DNA of 64,000 nucleotides from Glossina fuscipes (lineage: Eukaryota; Arthropoda; Insecta; Diptera; Glossinidae), in contig NW_023998464.1 in NCBI RefSeq assembly GCF_014805625.2, positions 6,035,709-6,099,708 of the forward strand, in the 5' to 3' direction. Numbering within the stretch: the first letter of the stretch is position 1; every line of letters begins with the position of its first letter. The notes under the pieces are model-generated. The model made no database searches, was not told the origin of the DNA, and saw only the letters and a list, made by a program, of their open reading frames with translations. Below, piece after piece: positions 1-9,818 of the stretch. The position numbers and the translations under genes are program-made.

Positions 1-1253
1 GAATAATTTTAAAGAGATTTTTTTAGTTAGGAGAGAAGAGTTTCAAATTATGTAAACGCATGTTATGTATTAGTCAAAAGTTGAATATTTAAAAAAAGAT
101 CAAAATTTAAAGAATATGGCGTGTCTAAACCGCCCACCAATGCAATCAGACGATAAAATAGTTAATTGCGGGCGTTTCGGCTGGCTGCAATTGTGTTTAC
201 TCTTTTCTTTTAAGGTAATATCGATCCCAATTTCCTTTAATATCGCAACTTACCAAACTCAACTCCTTGCACAGTTTACCGTAAGACGGTAGATAGCACA
301 TACCGGTAATTGTGATTGTTAAAATTGTCTTGCAAGACGAAGAGCATGACACGAGAAATACGCAGATAACGAAACAAGTTTCTATTTTTTCGATGGCTTT
401 GACCTGCGACTTTTGAACAAGTTGCTTTAGCTTTCGTTTAGCCTTTCTATAGATGATAACTCTGCCAGCAGATGTGACCAAACACCGTTTACATGATTCC
501 CTGCACCTTCTGCAAACGTGAAATTCTGCATTCCGTGTTAACCCTGATTCTAAGACCCCAGTCTTATGCCTTTGGTTTACCAACTCCGATTCTATGACTC
601 GTACAAGAGAAAAAAAAGAGTCTAAGTCTCTTCTACAGCACTCAGGAAACCATATAGTAAGTGTGTGCTACTTCGAAGCAATACAACTTTCGCTGTATAT
701 TGCACCTCTTATTGCTAAATATTGCACCTCGTTTTGTCATAATGCCAAAAGCAAGTTTCAGAGACCTTACAAAGTATACATCCGTGTGTCCTTGTTTCTG
801 CGTTGTATGTGTTATTGACACTTTCCTGGTCGTAAATATGAAGACATCGACTTCAAATATGCTAGAAACATTGGAAGTTTTTGTATGCAGGTTGGTATTG
901 GAAACGGGCCGAATGTGTCATAGCACAAGCCCACAACGGGGCGTAAACTGAACGCAACTCTGTTTTTCTAAACAAAAATTGATGGGTTTTGATCGTTACT
1001 CAAAAACTAAAAAGCATAGAAGGCTGAAATTTTTCACATATACTTTACGAAATACTCTACTCTACAAAAGTGCAAACAATCGACCATGTGCATCCATAGC
1101 CTCAAGTGATAAAATTTAGTTCTTTCCACTTTTTTAAAGTTTTATGCTTATTAATCTTAAGATGAACCAGACAGAATGCTTAAAACCATTTGGCATACTC
1201 ATTAAATGACGATATATTGTCCGCCCTAAAATTCGTTAATTCTGGAATAAACA
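1..1253. other. No supported gene; AT-rich DNA
   Basis: I see no recognisable gene. An open frame on the minus strand (583 down to 197, 128 codons) is Cys- and Lys/Arg-rich near its start, but it opens with TTG, has no flanking splice pair I trust, and resembles nothing I know. ORFs of about 100 codons are expected a few times by chance in 128 kb of reading strand, so I do not call it. Confidence 0.5.
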
Positions 1254-1540
1254 TGGTGGACACCGTGATCTGGCGGATTAATTTTTTCTTAATATTACCA
1301 TCGACATGGGTGGTAAAGAAAAGTACCTGGAGAGTAGAATGCAAATAGCCAAGTGTATTAATTCTAAGTTAATTGTGGTGGACGTCACGACGGGGTGGTT
1401 ACATTTTCTCTTAAAATTGCCGTTCGTATGGGTAGCAAATAAAAGGGCTTGGAGAGCAGAATGCGAGAAGTTAAGTGCGTTAATCTTAAATTAATTATAG
1501 TCGACGTCAAGATGGTTCATTTTTCTTAATAATACCTTTC
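1254..1540. repeat. 122-bp degenerate tandem repeat, about 2.3 copies
   Basis: Units begin at 1254 (TGGTGGACACC), 1376 (TGGTGGACGTC) and 1498 (TAGTCGACGTC), exactly 122 bases apart. Shared blocks inside the units include GGAGAGTAGAATGC versus GGAGAGCAGAATGC and AAGTGTATTAATTCTAAGTT versus AAGTGCGTTAATCTTAAATT. The third unit fades near 1540. A 62-codon ORF at 1306-1494 is just the translation of the repeat. It may be the edge of a larger minisatellite or part of a transposon; I cannot name a family. Confidence 0.85.
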
Positions 1541-1894
1541 AGCGAAGTAAGAGGTGAAATATAAACATTTTATCCCGTTCACATTTTTATGACAACAAGT
1601 AAAAGCACGGGGCGCGAGAGATTTCAATGGTGGTCGATATACGAAATTCGGCCCCAGCGGAATATAATTTCTTATTTGTTCTGAAATATCGTTGTTAGTG
1701 CTTTTCTGGTCAGAATACACGGATTATAAAATCAAATTTAGGAATTGCAACAAAAGCCATATGGCAACACCGACCGATGAACAAGCAGATTTGAAACAAA
1801 AGACTGTGTGGTACTAATCAACTAATTGCAAACTAACTGATAATAATTATATACGATATATAATGACGTGGTCTCGATGAGCAAAGAATTGTAA

Positions 1895-1992
1895 ATTTTT
1901 ATTATTATTATTATTATTATTTTAATTTTAGACTAATGAATTGAATTCTTAGACTAAAAAAAGAGACATTGAGCACTAGCAATACAGGCTAT
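1895..1992 (-). repeat. SINE-like 3' tail with (AAT)n end
   Basis: Read on the minus strand, this segment runs GCTAGTGCTCAATG, then a TTAGTCTAAGAATT block, then about 23 bases of (AAT)n (plus-strand ATT run at 1899-1922). The same order of blocks recurs at 11322-11400 and 22030-22110 on the plus strand. The copy at 22 kb carries a tRNA-like head; this one has lost it. Family membership rests on by-eye alignment. Confidence 0.55.
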
Positions 1993-2432
1993 CGGCTTTT
2001 TTACTTTCACATTTTTTACTTAAATATTTTAAGAAATTTAAAAGCAAAAATAAATAATAATTCTTGATGATAACATTAATAAAGAAGTAGCAATGTACCC
2101 TAAAATGCTTACTCAGCTATGCATATAAATTGCATACACTTATCATTTTAATCAAATTTCATAAATTTTTACCTATGCACTGAGATGCATGTAAACCTTT
2201 TTACACATCCGCACATGCACACGTGGATTTGCATACGCGTTGAAGGAAAAGTTGTACATGCATGTGCGTATTTCTGTACATCATTTTTCATATCTGCTCT
2301 GTTCCAGTTACATTATTAAATTGTGCGTTCGACTATAAATATTCATAAATATATACATTTTTTTTTCTTGTTAGTACACATAGATGTGAATTTTCTGCAT
2401 GAATGTAAGTGATATATGCATGTATACAAAAG

Positions 2433-2466
<34 letters not shown>

Positions 2467-3384
2467 AGTAGAAAATATAATTTGAAATGTTATTGTATTT
2501 AATTTTGAGCAAAATTATATTCAGAACAACTGAGGGAAATGGGTGAATATTTCTAAAGCAAAAATTTGAAAATTTGGAAGAAATATATGTGACAATAGTA
2601 AGTAATGCTCTACAGATGCAAACAAAAAAGCCATAAGTTTCAAGAAGATTTAAGTACAGTCTAGCATATGAGAGTTAATTGATTGCATTGTCTTTATATT
2701 ATATGCTTGAAGTAAAGTAAAGAAACGAGAGAGATGTAGAGTATAAAAGCACAGATAATATAGTAGAGTTTAAAAACCAGTTTAAATGTGCTCGCATACT
2801 TGCAGAGAGTCGGAAAACATACGCATATGGTTATTAACAGGACGCAAAACTAAATAAAATACTTGCTTCTTGTTCGCTTCATTCAGCATTCTATATATCG
2901 TTATACATCTGTAGCAATGACTGAAAGATGAAAGTATCATAAATTTATCGTTTTACTTGTAATACCTGCGAACTTGCCCCACAGCTGGAAGAGGCATGTA
3001 CGGTAGCCCAATAAAGTCTATGTACCGTACTGAAAATTAAATTTCTTAAAAAAAAATGACTTATTCTAAATTACACTTCAGACTCTTTCGTACAGTTAAA
3101 TAATAATTGATCAATTATAGCGATTTTTTTTATTTCTTTTCCTTAAAATGTCACAAAACTAACAAACACGTAAGGCAATCTCTTAAGGGCTGAGAAATGC
3201 GATTATGAAGTTAACAGCAAATTGGAATTAGTTATGCTACTATCCAAACTACTACTGAAAATTACAAGAACACAAATACCAGAAGAGTGAAGATCGAAAT
3301 ATTATCAGAATTGCAAAAAATGAAACCAAAAGAGAACTGAAAAAGTATAGCCCAATTAGTATCCATCCTGGAAACCAACGATTT
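1993..3384. other. Gene-free AT-rich stretch with (TA)n
   Basis: Nothing codes here. A (TA)n run with one G interruption lies at 2433-2466. An 8-bp perfect inverted repeat, GTACGGTA at 2998-3005 and TACCGTAC at 3023-3030, could form a small hairpin with a 17-nt loop. The rest is low complexity. Confidence 0.5.
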
Positions 3385-4286
3385 TCATTGCCGCATTCCA
3401 AGAAACAGACCATTTATAAGCGAAGTTAACGTGATAAACTGCCTCGAGTTGCAAAACCCTACAAACGTGACTGTATAAAGTTCTGAAAAACGGTCAAAGT
3501 TAGATATATTCGAATACGACGGGCAGTTAGGCGAACTGTCGTGCCCGAATCTGTGTAGATATTTCCGGAAACAGCCATGGCCAGTCAGAAGCTGGGTTAA
3601 GTAATAGTTTACTTCTCCATGCCGTCTGTCAACCCAACGTCTTATGTTAGGGATAAGAACGAACGTCCACCTTCCTTTGGTCGTTCTTTCCCACCTCGAT
3701 TGCCAAATCCTTAGCGAGACCATCCGTTCCTCGCCTCTTATAACTAGCGAGGAGAGATCGTTGCCGCGACGCCGTTGGTAGATGCGGCTCATCTCATCGG
3801 CCAGGATGTCGACTGGCAGATTGCCAGCCAGCACTAGCGCCGCCTCCTCCGACACGGTTCGGAATGCGCAAATCTGCCTCAAGGCGCTGAGGCGATATAT
3901 CGCCGCCAATTTTCGGAGTGCCGCCTTTACAGTCAATGCACCCGTCCATACTGGGCTCGCGTACATAATGATTGATGTCACCACAGTGGCTACGACCTTT
4001 CTTCTAGCTGCTTTCAGACCCCCCACGTTTGGCATAATCCTTGCCAATGCCGTCTGGATGCCTGCCGCTTTCTTCGTCACGTAGTCGATGTGCCGTCTGA
4101 AGTTGAGGCGGTGATCAATTATCACTCCCAGGTATTTGAGCGCGGGGACTGACTGCACAATGTGGTCCCCGATTGTTATCTCGCGCGTCTCTAGCTTCTT
4201 CCGGCTGCTCACAAGCACGACTTCCGTTTTGTGTTCAGCCAGCTCTAGGTCCACCTTATTTAGCCACCCTTTAATACGCATAATTG

Positions 4287-4290
<4 letters not shown>
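3385..4290 (-). mobile_element. R1-clade non-LTR retrotransposon, 5'-truncated ORF2 fragment
   Basis: The minus-strand frame (298 codons from 4281, open up to 4290) is the end of an R1-type ORF2. It starts in the region just after the reverse transcriptase catalytic box: LELAEHKTEVVLVSS, then LKYLGVIIDHRLNF, as in R1 and relatives. It continues through the connection domain (RWERTTKGRW, near residues 197-206) to HRFGHDSSPNCP, where R1 elements begin a CCHC zinc knuckle. Here the second Cys is replaced (NCPSY) and homology stops near 3510; the last ~41 residues look unrelated. The YADD catalytic motif and the whole endonuclease are missing, so it cannot be active. GC content and codon use are clearly richer in G/C than the flanks. 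Overlapping plus-strand ORFs at 3782-4384 are antisense shadows. Confidence 0.88.

Positions 4291-4335
<45 letters not shown>
4291..4335. repeat. (GT)22.5 microsatellite
   Basis: An uninterrupted run of GT dinucleotides from 4291 to 4335. It directly abuts the 5'-truncated end of the R1-type LINE: the LINE frame is still recognisable at the codons touching the repeat. Confidence 0.97.
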
Positions 4336-4338
<3 letters not shown>

Positions 4339-5395
4339 ACTTTTATGTGCTTCTAAGGGATTAAAGTATATTTTCTGCTTATAACTTTATCTTAAGTCAA
4401 ATAAAAATCTTCAACTGTAATTGAGTATAAACCTTTGCTTTATAGGATATCTATATTTTTTGACCCCTAACTTGTAAATGCAGTTTTAATACAAGAAACC
4501 CCAATTTTCAGTACTGTGCGTAAACTTGATTGGGCTTCTGTACGTCTGATCATTCTCTTTACCCGGCTATTTTTTTCGTTAGTTAAAATTGATAGGAGGA
4601 GGCGTTGGAGGGACAGAAGGAGAGGGAGCTACAATTTAGTATATACTGCTATGCCTACATCCAATTTGACAATAGGAGCGATCGGACAATGAACATGCTC
4701 GCATTCGCTTAGGGCAGATTTGCTCCTAAAATTCTAAAAATTGTTCGCAGATGTTTGGAAGAGACAAACTCAGAACAAGCTATAATGCATCAAAGAACAA
4801 GATATAATGCATCAAATGCGATAAAACTCAACAGAAACAACTAAAAATATTACTGCCTGGTAGAATACCCTACAATATTTTGCTTAATACAACTCTTCAT
4901 TGATTTCCGCCATTAAACGGCAGAAGTTGGTTATTGTAGAAAGGTTTCATTTGCATGGATACTCTCACAATGGGGATAAGTCGTACAGAAAGAACTATGT
5001 GGTCCTAATTTTAGCATGGTAGATTTGCACGCCGAGTTTGATCACTATCTTGAACACCTTTATGAACACATAAGGTGCATTTTTTGCTCCTCTTCCACCC
5101 TTCCCCACAGCCGTTACTATTATTGCTTTCTACCGGCTTTCATCGAAATGTATATTAAAACTTTTAATTTTTTGTTATATCAATTTCTCCAAGAAGTGGC
5201 CGTGAAAATCGTCTGATCCCATCCCATAATTTACGTCGCTCGTTCGAAAGGCGTTAGTGTACCGAAAATTGCCAAAATTCATCTGACTGTTGCATATATT
5301 TGTAGAAGCTTAATAGAATTTTTCTCTAATACATGTGGCGTAGGATAAAAGCACCTTATGTCATTATGTGGATACACAAATAATGTTGAAGAGTA
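4336..5395. other. No recognisable feature
   Basis: AT-rich DNA with a purine-rich patch around 4595-4632. A 66-codon plus ORF at 5016-5216 has no recognisable domain and lacks splice or start context, so it is not called as a gene. Confidence 0.5.
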
Positions 5396-6577
5396 TCTAG
5401 AGTTGGCAATTAAGTAATGGGCGATTTGTTCAGTAAAATAAAAGATCTTTTTTTTACTTGGAATGAAGTTTAATCTATAACCCGTTTTCGATTTTGAAGT
5501 TGAAAATTCCACGCTCGTAGAAAGTCTGATCCTTTTCGGCCAAAAACTGAATTAAGTGAGATTTTACAGCGTGTTCATAACTGAAAATTTTACCATGAAG
5601 GGAGTTATCCAGGGATCAACATAAGCGGTAATCCGAGGGCGCGAGATCACGGCTATATGGTGGGTCTAACATCAATTTCCAACCAATATCCATCAATGTT
5701 TGCCTAGCTGCCAAAAATGTGTGCGGTCTAGCACTGTCCTGGTAGAAAATTTTTACAATTGACCAATTCTGGTCGGGTTTTCTTTACCGCGGCATTCAAC
5801 TTGTCTACTTGCCGACAGTGGACTTCCGAATTAATGGTTTGGTTCCTCGGAAGCAGGTCAAAATACACCAGACCTTTACAATCCCACCAAATTGACAGCA
5901 AAACCTTCTTTTGCTGGAGATTTGCCTTTGAAATAGTTTGCGATGACTCATTAGGCGTGCACCACGATCGTTTTCGACTGGCACTGTTGTACAAAACCCA
6001 TTTTTCGTCTCCAGTGATGATTCGTTTGAAAAACGGATTGAATTCATTGCGTTTAAGCAATAATTCGCAAGCGCTGATGCGCTTTGTCAGATGGATTTCT
6101 TTCAAATCGTGCGGGACCAAAATATCCAGCTTCTTAACGAGACAGACACGTTTTAAATGCTTCTCAATCGATGTATGTGAAAGAGTTAACTTCTCTGCAA
6201 TCTCCCGTGTAGTTACCTGACGATCCGCTTCGACGATGGTTTTGGTTTCATACTCATTAAGCTCAATTGATCGACTTGAATGTTGGTAATCTTTAAGAAA
6301 AAAATCTCCGGAAAGGAATTTTTTAAATCAATTTCGGCATTACTTTTTATTAAGGGGCTTCATTACAATACACATCACGTAAATTTTTAGCGGCTTATAC
6401 TGCGTTCTTCCCTTTACGAAAATAATAAAACAATATATGGCGAAAATGCATATTAATATTGAGGTAAAAAAAAATCTTTAAGAAAGTATCTACGCAATGA
6501 AGCTAGATAAGGATGACAGCTAACATATATAGGAAGAAGTATATATTTAGTGAATCGGCTTAGTTGCCAAGCCAATA
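5396..6577 (-). mobile_element. Mariner element, mellifera-subfamily type, both ends present
   Basis: About 1.18 kb, close to the usual ~1.29 kb for this family. The plus-strand left end carries TTGGCAATTAAG (5403-5414); the right end carries CTTAGTTGCCAA (6559-6570), its inverted complement with one mismatch, matching the TTGGCAACTAAG core of mellifera-type mariner ends. Between them, on the minus strand, lies a decayed transposase. Exact ends and the TA target duplication are uncertain because the outermost bases have diverged. Confidence 0.85.
5475..6451 (-). pseudogene. Mariner transposase, inactivated
   Basis: Homology starts at an ATG at 6451 (HFRHILFYYFRKGKNAV, typical mariner N-terminus). 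It runs through the DNA-binding region (SGDFFLKD; VEADRQVTTREIAEKL; HLKRVCLVKKLDI) into the catalytic domain: VPHDLKEIHL, then TGDEKW carrying the first Asp, then the SIWWDCKG block, then FYQDSARPHT (second Asp; HQDNARPHT in the family), then YSRDLAPSDYRL (third Asp, DD34D layout). It ends at GIFNFKIENGL near 5475. Stops follow NAV (about 6395) and occur in the LNKK region and after SDYRLC, and the C-terminal third lies in a different frame from the middle. It would cut and paste its own element if intact; it cannot be functional. An antisense ORF at 5759-6220 is a shadow. Confidence 0.9.
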
Positions 6578-8001
6578 ACAATAATACCATACGATAAGTA
6601 CAACTAGTTTAAAGGGAAGATTTCGAAGCAAAGCTTATGTTGGATTTGTCATCGCGTTTGTATCGGCTTCGAAAATATTTTAAAGACTTTAGTCTTTACG
6701 AATAGTGTAGATTATGCGTTTATTGTAACCTAGCCATTCATACAACTCTCCAATTTCTGTTTAAAGCATCTGTTGGGAGTGCTTTTAATCGACAGATGAA
6801 GATTGAAACAAGATTTGTGGATATAAGTAGGAAAAAGATACGACGCCTGTCTAAAATTTAATTTTGAACGGCCATTGGAACCGATTCTCATCTAGTAAAA
6901 TATTTTGCGCTTTATTTTTTATTCATGTAAGCTTTTAAGAATTTTTACTTCCGTTTAAGGTGAAGATTTATTTTTTTTTTTTCGTTTTAATTCTCTGTTA
7001 CACACACTTTAAATAACGGTTGAAGTTGTAGCCGTAACAATAAAAAACTTGATGATAAGCACATAAAAGAATTTCGTATCGCTTTCAGTCTGTTGGGTTT
7101 TTAGAAAAGTTTTGCAAAATAGCAGAAAACTTGTCAGCGAGACTTGAAACGCCATGAAAGGTTTGTTGATGGTAAGTAGTAAATGAAATGACAATTGTTG
7201 AACAAAAACTATCCATGCGAATAATTTGGCAACAATATAATTATAGAATTGCAAACAAGAACTATATGCATCGCTTGAGCTCAGGGGATATGTGAAACAT
7301 TCGGAAGTACACTGTTATAAGTTTCGTGACCTTCACACAAGGTAAGTTTTTTGCAGTTTCTTCCTGCCTGAATAACAGGAAGAACAAAACATTTTCGGAA
7401 ATTGAACAAAAAATAAATGATTACAAAATACTTCGTCTGTGGGTAGCCTTGCGAAAAAATTACTACAGATACCGTTTGAGCGCATTTGCCTTGTCACACG
7501 TCCATCTAATGCATCGAGTATTGACTATGGACCGAAGATTGGGGCGATATTTAAAACGAGGATTCAGTGAGAATTGTTCTTCTGCTAATAATCAACCTTA
7601 AGTTCCTTACCTAAGCAAAATATATCCGAAAAATTGTAATAGTGCGTATGTCTAACATCTACAAATCATATTAAGTTTATATAGTCATTGTTTATAAATG
7701 CACGGATGTATGAATACGTACTCAAATACGTACTCGAATACGTACTTTTTATTTTATCCTACAAATATTGTTTAATGTCATATCGATACCAAACGCAAAG
7801 AATTTTATTTATTTTCGCTATCCCTTATTGCTTAAAATTTCTTTTAAAAAAATCAAAACGGTTCAAAATTTGAATTTACAAAAGTGGTAATAAGATTGTT
7901 CTCGTTTATCAAAGTTTAGGGCAAGTGAAGTCCAATAAATCGACTGCAAAAGAACGGCAAGTGATGTTAAGTGCCTAAAAGAATACGCACAACTTAAAAA
8001 T
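6578..8001. other. Region upstream of the 8 kb gene; possible 5' UTR parts
   Basis: No domain is recognisable. A 91-codon plus-strand frame (7326-7601) lies in the gene's orientation but starts with GTG and has no known match. A near-perfect splice donor, AAG/GTAAGT, sits at 7341/7342. An acceptor-like TTTAG at about 7918 precedes the ATG at 8002, so a 5' UTR intron is possible. No convincing TATA box or initiator was identified. Confidence 0.35.
7712..7747. repeat. Three tandem 12-bp units with TACGTA core
   Basis: GAATACGTACTC, AAATACGTACTC and GAATACGTACTT follow one another without gaps, 255 bases before the start codon at 8002. Each has the palindrome TACGTA. It may be a short tandem repeat only, or a cluster of binding sites; I cannot name the factor. 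Confidence 0.8.
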
Positions 8002-9818
8002 ATGCAAGAAAATTTTAAGAGCATAAAAAGTTCATCGCCTCATGGTCGTATGTCATCTACGCAATTGCCATCGTCGGGGTATCCGTTGCATAACAGTCCG
8101 AGACTTCAGCACAGTGTGGCTGTAAGTGCTCCACTGAGAACAATAAACAATCGACCTGATCTCACACTGGAAGAAAATATTAATAATAAAACAAGCGCAT
8201 CTTCCCATAGGCGTACATTGACCTTGTCAGGGTATACCTTACCTAGTAGCCCAAGATTCCCGCAAAGTGCTGGTGTAGATAGAGCGCAGAAGCCATTGTA
8301 CACTCATCGCAAGCCCGAAGAAATCCTGGATAATATACCAAGTTCATCACCTCGTGGCCATTCGTTGGCATTCTTGCCGCATCGGTCTCCATCGGCTTCG
8401 CCGGGACATGCTTTGCGCAGTAGTACAAGATTTTCCGAAATTCAAGAAAGGACGGCAGAAAACAACTCATTTGATACACCAACGATGAGTTCGTTTGCAT
8501 GTGGGCGTACGCTGGGTCCGTCGTCAACAAAATTAAGCTTATTATCTTCAGAAAATAACTTACGCAAAAGTCCTCGATTATTTACGGTACGACGGCGCGC
8601 TGGCACAGACTCACCAGAGCAAACGGCATACAACCAATCTAATCCCATGATCGAAAAAAACTTTGAGAGCATACCAAGTTCTTCCCACGCCGTGTCGCCG
8701 TCGCAACAGCCCGTAGCGACTGCTCCTGCACAAAACTTGTTTCCTAACCGGATGGATTCCAAAGCATCAAGGAACTCTGAGTGGAGGGATTTGTCCGAGA
8801 CGACACAAGTTGAAAACAGTCGTTATTACAATACACAACACAATAAACCCGAATACATAATTAATGGAGAAGCAAATAATCAAGACCAACAACAACAGCC
8901 AGGTGGTAGGGGATTCGAAAAGTTTCAAAGTCGAAGGATATCTATGAGTTCCGTATCTCAAAGATTTAACGCAGAAAACGGGGGCGTCCAAAAGATTTGC
9001 AAGAACGATTCAGGTGCACCTTTACTCTCGCAAGGCAGTTGTTCCCAACAGGCTCGACAAGTATGTTGTGATAAGCACACAATGGAAAATTATTGCAAAC
9101 ATTCTTCATATAACGCAAAAATAGTCGACAAAATTCCTACGGAGTATTATGGAAAACAGTTGCAAAAGCTTTGTAAGTGCCGATTGCTAGATGATGGGGT
9201 AGCCCAAATTGCGAGACTATTAAATGGGATATATCTAACCCGTTTGCAAGACATTGACAACAATGGCCAATGTGATAAAGACGTAAATAAAATGCATGGG
9301 TTAAGAATTACAAAAAAGGGAATTGATCCATTTTTTGATTATTCCCTTAGTTGAAATTAATTACTTTCCAGGAGTGGCTGGATATACTGCTTAAAATGAA
9401 CCATTCGATCCTAACTAATATGGAAGAATTAGAATCGGAGGTGGCCAAACGGTTGGAGTGCGCGCGATGCACAGTCAAAACTGGATATCGTCTCAATCAA
9501 AGCGGCGAGTTGTTAAAATGCCGCCAGGACATCAAATCTCTGATTAAAATCGTCCAAAATGCTTATCACCATAATATTTGGAATTTTGACGGTATATCTT
9601 TAGAAACTGTGTCGCTTTCGCAGATATTAGGTGCCAGTACTACTAATGATGAAAACTTGCGCGCTGACGGTGGAGCAGCGAAAATGCAAGTAAGTTTGGC
9701 TTCGCTATAACATTGGCATTCTAAAATGAGTTGCTCTTCTCTATAGCCTCATTTAGTGAAACAGTGTACCGATTTTCAATTAGAACAGAAGCATGGAACG
9801 TATAAACGATCGGTTTGA
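8002..9818 (+). CDS. Unrecognised 556-aa Ser/Pro-rich protein with candidate EF-hand loop (3 exons)
   Basis: Predicted coding exons are 8002-9282, 9372-9689 and 9747-9818, giving 427 + 106 + 23 residues. The ATG at 8002 has A at -3 and is the first Met of a frame far too long for chance. Residues 1-200 are Ser/Pro-rich and hold four degenerate repeats: a (S)SSxHxR-type block followed by SPRL (32-35), SPRF (83-86), STRF (141-144) and SPRL (190-193). Residues 293-300 include QDQQQQ. Residues 333-393 form a Cys/His cluster (C333, C347, C355, C356, H359, C365, H367, C391, C393). Residues 417-428, DIDNNGQCDKDE, fit an EF-hand calcium loop (D1, D3, N5, G6, D9, E12) followed by WLDILL; the preceding position is Q rather than the usual Phe, and no partner EF-hand is seen. 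Residues 429-450 look helical and may form a coiled coil. I see no signal peptide or membrane segment. I do not recognise the family; a role in scaffolding or calcium binding would be inference. Minus-strand ORFs at 8106-8991 are shadows. Confidence 0.75.
9283..9371 (+). other. Predicted intron 1 (89 bp, phase 0)
   Basis: Donor GAC/GTAAAT, acceptor TTACTTTCCAG/GAG. Both flanking frames are open and joined in phase. Without splicing the frame runs 23 more codons to a TGA ending at 9354, giving a 450-aa protein. A second strong donor (GTAAGT at 9173) was rejected because joining it to the same acceptor creates a TGA at the junction. Confidence 0.7.
9690..9746 (+). other. Predicted intron 2 (57 bp, phase 0)
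   Basis: Donor CAA/GTAAGT is near consensus; acceptor TTGCTCTTCTCTATAG has a good pyrimidine tract. 57 bases is a typical length for a fly intron. Splicing adds 23 residues ending in TGA at 9816-9818; retention would end the protein six codons later, at 9710. Confidence 0.75.

Noticed and set aside
1306..1494. 62-codon ORF
   Set aside because: It is the translation of the 122-bp tandem repeat.
3782..4384. Plus-strand ORFs of 100 and 82 codons
   Set aside because: Antisense to the R1-type reverse transcriptase fragment and running into the (GT)n; no independent signal.
5759..6220. 153-codon plus-strand ORF
   Set aside because: Antisense shadow of the mariner transposase, whose family motifs lie on the minus strand.
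8106..8991. Four minus-strand ORFs of 65-106 codons
   Set aside because: Shadows of the long plus-strand gene, with no splice or motif support.
9173..9178. Strong GTAAGT donor inside exon 1
   Set aside because: Joining to the acceptor at 9371 creates a TGA at the junction; the donor at 9283 keeps the frame and forms an EF-hand-like loop.
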